Shown here: positions 57,401-64,000 of the stretch, piece by piece
How positions within the stretch are numbered: position 1 is the stretch's first letter
Layout: each line of letters begins with the position of its first letter
Assembly: GCA_963556495.2 (NCBI GenBank)
Contig: OY747705.1
Coordinates: 33,819,298 to 33,883,297 of the forward strand
Direction of reading: 5' to 3'
DNA: 64,000 nt
DNA from: Valencia hispanica
Lineage: Eukaryota; Chordata; Actinopteri; Cyprinodontiformes; Valenciidae
Position numbers and translations under genes: made by a program
The notes under the pieces: generated by a model
The model's database searches: none
Told to the model about the DNA's origin: nothing
The model's input: the letters and a program-made list of their open reading frames with translations, nothing else

Positions 57401-58794
57401 TAGGTTTAATGGGGAAAATAATTATGTTTCAAATGTGAAACAAAAAATTACATTGAACCTTGACTCAAGTTTTTTTTGTTTTAGTTTTTCTCAGTTCAGA
57501 AGTTTAAAACACTAAATATCACCCCACTTCCTTCACCTCTCATCCCAGAGTTCCTTTGCAGTTCCTTTCCTTAGCGGCCAACGTATCCAGAGATGAGAAA
57601 GTGGAGTAGAAGAGGGAAGCAATGTCCCAACACAGTGTGTGTCCATTCAGTCCAGTTGAAATACTATCAGCCCTTTCTGACTTTTTTTTCTAGATTGTAA
57701 TTGCTTTTCTAGAGGATGAGTAAGGCAGGAGGAAATTATTTTTGTGTGGTCAAGTCTTTACATTCTTCAAATTATATATTTAAAATGTATGTTTTCTGAG
57801 CAAAGTAAAATTTCTTTGTGGTATCTTTACGCAACAAAAACAGTAATTTGGGGACAGAAAATAATTTTTTTTCATCAAGTGGCTGTTTTAAACTGTTTAA
57901 ATGGCAAAATGAATGCTTCATTCTTGGGTATAGTAAAAATACACTGATTAAACACAATGAATAAAAGATTTGCTTTTTGCCATTTATTTTACTGAAACAA
58001 AATTACAATTTTACTGAAAACAAAATGTCTCTGATCCACAATTTAAAAAAACACATATCAATCATCATAAGTAAAAAAATATTCTTCTTTTCTTTTGTTA
58101 AAGCAAAAGTCAGGAAGGACATAAGGGGAATATACACCAACAGATTGCACTTGGTGACTGGAAGAAGCCCAGAAAACAAGTTCCTTTTCCACTTTTTGTG
58201 TCTTATTAAAAACACCTGATCTCTTACAGTATATCCTATTAAAAAGCTGTACTAGAACAGTCACTATTCAGACCAAGGGGAATTTTTTCCAGTGTAAAGT
58301 CATTGGAAGTTATAATGAGTCTCCGCCAGTCTCAAATGTTCCTCCATTTTAAACTCACCCCTTCTGATTAACAGTGTATAAAGAGGAAATCCTCTAAATC
58401 ACCTGAGCCTTTTTTGTCCCAAATATCTCAAAGGATATTCCCTCTTAGTTGCGACATGCAATAATCTGAAGTTAGAATAACATTTGACAATGATATTGAC
58501 ACAAACCTCTTTGACTTTGTCTGACTTTAACCAAACCTTTACACTTCAATAGTTTTCATGAATCACATGAGGTATATTGTGGAGGTACCTTGATGGTAAT
58601 AAGTTTATCTTAAAAAGAGAAAACTTGGTGTGAATGACAACTCAAAGCGGTTTCTGATGAAGAAATCTAATGATGAAGTTGTTACAGGAAGAAAACCTTT
58701 GCTCAGTGTATATACTTACTGAACAAACAGCTACAGTGCATTTATAATTCAGTGCCTTGTATAAATAATCACACATCTTACATTTTAAAGGAGT
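57401..58794. other. AT-rich non-coding stretch
   Basis: No gene, RNA or repeat recognised. Frames on both strands at 57,744-58,264 are AT-rich with no domain. Confidence 0.5.
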
Positions 58795-58917
58795 CATAAC
58801 CTAGTATTATCTTGGATACCCACGCTCTATTATAGTCTTTCAGGCCCTTCTAAAAAAAAAAAGTTGAAAAAAATAAACACAGATCTCCTCTGACCCTTAT
58901 TTCTGAAGGCATTATTG

Positions 58918-58927
58918 TCTCGCGAGA
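58918..58927. promoter_or_regulatory. TCTCGCGAGA palindrome
   Basis: A perfect 10-bp palindrome TCTCGCGAGA within the MITE. The motif is known from vertebrate promoters, where it recruits zinc-finger factors. Presence is certain; function here is unknown. Confidence 0.45.
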
Positions 58928-59445
58928 TCTGATGCGATACTTTGGCTGTCGTGGACGGGCATTGTAATAATGCAAATGAGGGGTGCGTTGATTGGTGGCA
59001 GGAAGGAGGGGGGTTGACACCGTAGGTAACGCTTAACCCATATCTACTACTCCCACTAGCATACAGTAGCCACATTAGCAGTTAGCTACTGTTTGTTACA
59101 CACAGCAGAGCAGTAAAAACACAGCCTTACCGTTTAAATTGCAGGCAAGTCTCTGATTGTTGGAATGGCCCCTTTTTCCAAACGGAGCTTTGATGCCAAC
59201 TTCGCCTGATATTGTCCCAAATTCGTAAAGGATTCCGGCGTAAAAAAAATTGAAAAAATATTTCCATGTTGATTCTGACAGTCAACAACAGAGCAACTCA
59301 CGTGTGCACTACGTTTCTGGTAGAAATGGTTTTAGCTGATTTAGCTGATTCAAATAAAAGGCCAACACGAATATGTCTTCTTCATGCATCATTGCATGAA
59401 GAAACTTTCTGCATCTTTCACGGTGTAGTTCGTACTTGGAATCGG

Positions 59446-59716
59446 TGATGTGTCGGTCGCGAACGAACCGGCTCTAAGAGCTAACTCTTTGAAGTGAACG
59501 ATTGGAGTCGGCTCGTCATTGGGAGCCGTTTTGTTTTTATTCTTTCATTCCCCCCTGCTTGTTTTGGTACATTTGGTACACATCCTTTTGCATTAATTTT
59601 GGTAATAAATACACTTTAAGCAACAGAAAATCTGAGGAGCCAAAAGAGCCGGCTCTTTATGGTGAACCAAGCCAAAAGAACTGGCTCTCCAAAAAGAGCT
59701 GGAATTCCCATCACTA
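59446..59716. mobile_element. hAT-like MITE nested in the piggyBac-like MITE
   Basis: Begins gatgtgtcggtcgcgaacga and ends with ggaattcccatcacta; the reverse complement of the end (tagtgatggg) and the start (ggtgatgtg) form short degenerate TIRs. Repeated words such as aaccggctct, agagccggctct and agaactggctct fill it in both orientations, a known pattern of fish hAT-derived MITEs. Ends approximate, no clear 8-bp duplication. Confidence 0.6.
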
Positions 59717-59844
59717 GAATTCAGTAATGGCGGCGCTCGACTGAATATGAGGGAGAGAGGAGCGAGGTGGAGAGGGGAGAGGAGCAGGGCGGGCTTCCTG
59801 CAGCATAGGTAGGTCTGCGATGTCTATATATGGTATATACTGCT

Positions 59845-59864
59845 CCGACTTGACGTCAAGTCGG
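59845..59864. promoter_or_regulatory. 20-bp perfect palindrome with CRE core
   Basis: ccgacttgacgtcaagtcgg is a perfect 20-bp palindrome centred on TGACGTCA (59,851-59,858), the full cyclic-AMP response element. It lies within the MITE. A binding site is plausible by sequence, but nothing here shows use. Confidence 0.5.
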
Positions 59865-60038
59865 CCAGAAATTAAAACCACGTATTTGAGTGCACGTGCA
59901 TGTGGGCTGGTTGACGAACCCAGGGGTAAACAAACGCTTCACTTTTAAATATCGGCTTCCCGGGCAGTGTACAATCGTTAGGCCATCATAACATACCTTT
60001 TTTCTCATGGAAAAGTGAAAATTACATGACTCCTTTAA

Positions 60039-60980
60039 CTTCTGGCCATATGAAAAGGACAAATGTTCATATATTTTATTGGGGTATTATGTCCCAAGGG
60101 CACTTGTATGATTATGGCCTGTTCTTTTAATTAAATACAAGAAATCATCCATGGGACTGCAGCCTCATCGTTGTTTAAGAAAGAAGACATTGATTTCCAT
60201 AAACAACACACTTCCAAAACGAAATACAATGTAGAGGAAGCCGTGGAGCTTTGTTTGAGAAGAGACTTCTATTATTCTGACGAGTTTTTCCTTGTTTATT
60301 TTTGTGTTTTTTTATTCAGAGGACAGGGATCTGTTATGCATTTACTCTGGAGAGGACGCATTTTCTTGCACACTTTTGGCATGCCTGGACCTTTTGAGCA
60401 TGTGCATCATACCCGATTATTTGGTTAAATCCAGTCAAATTTGGTGTGGATAAAGGAAATATTTCAGGCTGTAGACCCAGTGTTTTTTTTAGTACACCAC
60501 TCCATGCCAAAGCCACTTTTAAAGCATGTATACGTTTAGAAAAATAATATTTTTCAGTGTATTCAAGATCATATTACTTAATGACAATAGCACTTACACA
60601 GATTATGTCTGTTGCGGGGGGAACTATAGAGTTCTTATCAAAAAGACCCCAAAAACATTTTGGGAGAAACTTGCAGGAATTTTAAGGGGTTCCATAAAGA
60701 TCAGATTTACAGAGCACACCACTAAAATGTACTGTAACAGATTCCTCCAGTTACACTTTGGATCTCTTCTGCTCCTCCAGAGTTGCCATAGACCTTTTGG
60801 CTTTTGGATTAAGAGAAAGAGGTTGAATGCTTGAGATATTTTTGTATGAGTATCCCTACTTTATAATCTTCATAATGTTGTTTTGCATAACTCTTTAAGC
60901 GCCAAAGTCGCAAAATTGCGACAAGCACCATTACTGAAGTTAACAGGCTACAGCTGCAAATATTATCCCTCAATATAGTG
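60039..60980. other. Non-coding stretch
   Basis: No gene or element recognised. Frames at 60,171-60,428 and 60,526-60,834 lack domains. Confidence 0.5.
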
Positions 60981-60982
60981 TA

Positions 60983-61060
60983 TACAGTATATATATATAT
61001 GTATATATATATAGATATATATATAGATACATACACATGTGTGTGTGTGCGCGTGCGTGC
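60983..61060 (+). repeat. TA/TATG/GT/GC compound microsatellite
   Basis: A run of tatatatatatg, tatagatata and gatacatacacatg is followed by gtgtgtgtgtgcgcgtgcgtgc. The Ile/Tyr-rich minus-strand frames across it are artefacts. Confidence 0.9.
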
Positions 61061-61369
61061 ATTTGTGTTTATAAACAATAAAAAAAAAAAAAATGAAACT
61101 AAAATATAAAAAAGATGAACATCTGTAAAATGTAAGAAATCCAATATGGCTGCCACCTGATGACGTCATAATATGCAAATTAGATGAGTGAATCTGTTCC
61201 TATCACAAACTTTGGGTCATACTGAAGATTTTTATAATTTACAATATGCGTTTATCTCTAACCATATTTAAGCTACAAGCTTTTGAAATGGTAATATCAA
61301 AATTTAAGATTTTACTGAAAAACCCCAGAGTTAACAAAATAGCTGTATCTACACTAAATTCAATTACAC

Positions 61370-61585
61370 ATGAGGATTACAACTACTTTCAAGGTGACGT
61401 CTGAAAGAAAGTGGTTTATATCAATTTACAAATTTATGCCACACAGATTTTCAGTTCTAAAAATTGTTTGTGTACTTTGTGTTGATCTATCAGAACAAAT
61501 CCTGTTAAAATATGCTGAAGTTTGCCGTTGTAATGTGGCAAAGTATGAAACAGCTTAAAGGGTATGAATACTTTTTTAAGGCATT
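61370..61585. mobile_element. Tc1-type right-end fragment
   Basis: tgtactttgtgttgatctat, gttgtaatgtggcaaagtat and gggtatgaatacttttttaa correspond to the right end of the Tc1 deletion derivatives at 15,646 and 25,950, ending in aaggcattata as a degraded terminus. No coding sequence. Confidence 0.6.
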
Positions 61586-61589
61586 ATAC

Positions 61590-63667
61590 TTCTGCAAATT
61601 TTGCCACTGAAAATATAGTCATTGATGCATTACAAATGTACCCCATCAGCTGAGAAGGAATGAGTTGCAGGAGAACTGCTGCTTGTTCACAAGTAATAGA
61701 AGGGTCCGGAGACATTCAGTTGAATGTAATTGCCTTGGTTAGACACAGAACAACCCATAAGAAAATTTTAATTTCCCCTCTCACCATCTTCTTGCATTGT
61801 CTCCAATTATACCACTCAGGTGTCCTTTGCAAATCATTCAGTAGGCGAGTTAACTACCTTCAATTCTGTATCAGCTTAATGGACCTTGGGATTTGGATGT
61901 ATAGTTGGAAGGTGTGTCTGATGTGATCCAGAGGATGGACTGATTGTGAGAAGGAGGAGATGGAGCCCTTGCCAGTGTGGCAGAGACATTCATTGCAGAC
62001 ATCGTAACAAAAAACTCTCTGCATTACTGAGAGGTTTAATAAAACAAGACCCCAATCAGAGTTAATGACGTTGTATTAGAAGTTATTTATTAAGAGAAAG
62101 GGAGACAGCAGCTGTGGCTTCTTGTGCTCAGAGGAAACATGGTGAATAAGTGGTGGCAGTTAGTGGAATTTATGGGCTTGCAGGAAAATTATGTTGGGAA
62201 TAGGTGTGGCTGTGAAGACAGTACATGCTCTGAAAGAATCCAATATATTTTAATTGTATTTTTATACAAGTTATGAATTAATTTTATTAAGCCTGATTGT
62301 AACAGCATTAAGAGTGTTATTTATATGCAGCAGTTAAGCCTGATGAAATGATGATTGAGTACAGTGTGAGTCATATAACAAATACCAGATTTCACTGATA
62401 ACAGAAAAAAAAACAAAGAACTCCAGCTAGTGCTCATTCTTTGCATCACAAATAGACAAAGTATGACCAAATGTGTCTGGGTCAAATGGAGCTGTTATGC
62501 TTCGAAAGCACACCAGTTGTGTGTCTTGATCTTTGTTTCATTTGTCTGCATATCTATGTAACCAGAAGGGGTTGACTTGGCCACTCTGCTCTGAGCAAAT
62601 CACTGGCGCCTGAGGGGAGCAAATAGGGGGCTTTGAAATAAAAAGAGTCATACAGTTGACTTTGGCTCCTGCTCTAGATTTTTGAGAGGAACTGGAACTT
62701 TCATAAACTTTCCTGCAAGTACTACTGAATCGAGCGGTTGGACCAGTGCTGCTATTGGCCAGAAGTACGATTTTATTAAGGTGACACAGCCACTCATAAA
62801 CAGCTATTAATTGGGGATTTTCTCTTGCTCAAATTTGTCTCTAGGCTTGGCAAGCAAGGGAACGAAATGATAGTGTGGCATGTGTACAGCTTTCCACCTA
62901 TTACATCATCAACAAGTCATTCTGTGATGACCCCTCTGGCTGGACTGTCCAAAATAACAAGGTTTGGAATAATATGTCTGAGCACAGAACTCAACTCCTC
63001 ACAAACTACCGTGTTGGCCTCTCAGGCCATCTTCATGATTGTGCCTGGAGGACCTGTCCATAGACTGCCAAAGAAATGCCAAACCAGGGAACAATCCAAC
63101 AATTTAATGTCAGCAGTTTACAACGTTTTCTCATACCCGTTTAACCTCAAAGTAATAAAAGATATTGTTGTTTTTTTTGCTAAACTTGCAGTTTTGAATT
63201 TATGTCAAACATCAGCTCAAACAGTTTCTAATCCAGAAATAGTACATCCCTCTAGGTCCCGACAGTGCCTGTTTTGATTTTTGAATAAGAAGGCATATTA
63301 CTTTCCAAATTAATGACATAACCTCTCAACTGTGTTGGCAGCCTGGCAAAGTCTTTTCACAACTTCAATTCAAGTTGTTGCAGCTCATTTTATTGTTTTA
63401 AGTCTTAACACTATTTCCAAATTCAGTTTATTACCTCAGTTGGTAACATGTAATCTTGACTGCTCAGTCTGTGATTCTCAGAATAGAAAAAGGTACAAAT
63501 TATTAACTGGGATGTGAACTTTCAGACAAAACAGTAACATTCAAAACTTTTTAAAACTGGTCACATTTGTTAGCCTAATGGTTAGCTTCCTTTTCAAAAA
63601 ATGATATAACTTCTTTGCCTTTATCTACTCCACCGCTTTTCTTTTCACTGTCAAACTTATCTTGCAT
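61590..63667. other. Non-coding stretch
   Basis: No gene, RNA or element is recognised. The longest frame (62,825-63,277, 150 codons, opening at a non-ATG codon) shows no domain, signal or membrane segment that I can name. A transposon relic or a chance frame are both possible. Confidence 0.4.
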
Positions 63668-64000
63668 GAAGTGATTCTGGTCCACCATCCGGCGTCTCAG
63701 GGGGGGGAAGCGGTCTGCCACCAACACTGTTTACAGTGGGGATGGTGTGCTGTTGACCTCAATGCGGGACGTTTTGGGTCGGTGGATGGAATACTTTGAA
63801 GACTTCCTCAATCCCACCAGCACGCCTTCCAATCTGCAAGCAGGGTTTGGGGACTTTGGGTCGGGCTCTCCGATCTCTGGTGCTGAGGTCACAGAGGTCG
63901 TTAAAAAGCTGAGATTCGGCCAGAGTTCCTCAAGGCCCTGGATGTTGTGGGGCTGTGTTGGTTAACTGGCTCTGCAATATTGCGTGGACATCGGGGGCGG
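63668..64000 (+). mobile_element. Second Rex3 fragment, runs off window
   Basis: From gaagtgattctggtccacca onward the plus strand matches the Rex3 copy at 29,820-29,470 (which is on the minus strand). It starts within the linker and enters the region before the reverse transcriptase: [15 protein letters not shown] and PISGAEVTEVVKKL. A 28-bp deletion at 63,910/63,911 relative to the other copy (its bases 29,550-29,577) shifts the frame. It carries tggctct (63,967-63,973) that the first copy lacks. It is 5'-truncated, as is common for LINEs, and continues beyond the window. Confidence 0.9.

Larger units (their letters stand above)
58799..60034. mobile_element. piggyBac-like MITE, TTAA duplication
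   Basis: The left end aggagtcataacc and the reverse complement of the right end (atgactcct) share the terminal aggagtcat, each next to TTAA (58,795-58,798 and 60,035-60,038), the invariant duplication of piggyBac. The interior is CpG-richer than the flanks and carries tgataatgcaaatgaggggtgc-like sequence (aatgcaaatgaggggtgcg at 58,969-58,987) typical of widespread fish repeats of this type. No transposase. An hAT-like MITE is inserted at about 59,446-59,716. Net element length without the insert is about 965 bp. Confidence 0.75.

Noticed and set aside
60809..61178. Minus-strand membrane-like proteins rich in Ile, Tyr and Phe
   Set aside because: Produced by the TA/GT microsatellite and a poly-A run.
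1..64000. An undescribed multi-gene defence or metabolic system
   Set aside because: No cluster of cellular genes is present; all recognisable coding sequence belongs to known transposon classes.

Overview
This window looks like gene-poor nuclear DNA of a ray-finned (teleost, probably percomorph) fish. The evidence is the repeat content: the RTE-clade LINE Rex3, CR1/L2-group LINEs, many Tc1-type transposon relics, PIF/Harbinger, hAT-like and piggyBac-like elements, and a tRNA-headed SINE of the common fish type, all set in AT-rich non-coding sequence with GT and TA microsatellites. I recognise no host protein-coding gene, rRNA or tRNA gene, CRISPR array or bacterial-style operon. Nearly every long reading frame lies in a transposable element, is its antisense shadow, or is a chance frame. 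Families are named from motif recognition by eye, not from a database search.

Layout. 1-0.8 kb: GC-rich minisatellites fused to the 3' end of a Tc1 element. 4.1-6.1 kb: a Tc1 element split by a 696-bp LINE fragment, giving a chimeric open frame. 6.6-7.3 kb: a 720-bp MITE with 50-bp terminal inverted repeats (TIRs). 10.0-13.1 kb: a PIF/Harbinger-type element (TTA target duplication) holding a second inverted-repeat element and an L2 tail, followed by another probable MITE. 14.7-15.6 kb: a Tc1 deletion derivative with a nested LINE tail. 17.3-20.0 kb: Tc1 relics, one Harbinger transposase exon, and an LTR element with a partial 3' LTR. 21.2-22.4 kb: a SINE whose ATCC-rich tail is split by an 804-bp solo LTR. 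22.5-28 kb: Tc1 relics and a GT microsatellite.

28.1-31.4 kb: a nearly complete Rex3 on the minus strand, inserted with a 10-bp duplication into a Tc1 relic that resumes at 31.43 kb. 32.5-34.4 kb: a tRNA-like SINE head, a diverged RTE relic, and an hAT-like MITE containing an L2 fragment. 36.8-38.5 kb: a second copy of that Tc1 family, split by a 5'-truncated L2-A element. 38.6-47.5 kb: an L2-A LINE (ORF1 with SGNH-esterase motifs; ORF2 endonuclease plus reverse transcriptase) split inside its endonuclease by an essentially full-length L2-B LINE at 40,491-44,798. 47.5-56.2 kb: mostly unexplained AT-rich sequence. 56.2-57.4 kb: an LTR and leader of a retroelement. 58.8-60.0 kb: a piggyBac-like MITE (TTAA duplication) with a nested hAT-like MITE. 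63.7-64.0 kb: a second Rex3 fragment running off the window.

The parts do not form a pathway. The window is best read as a record of successive insertions, with relative ages set by which element interrupts which. I found no convincing new biological system. The observations most worth a second look are the fused Tc1/LINE frame, the lightly damaged Rex3, the sharing of a 3' tail between the SINE and Rex3, and the regulatory-looking palindromes in the piggyBac-like MITE.
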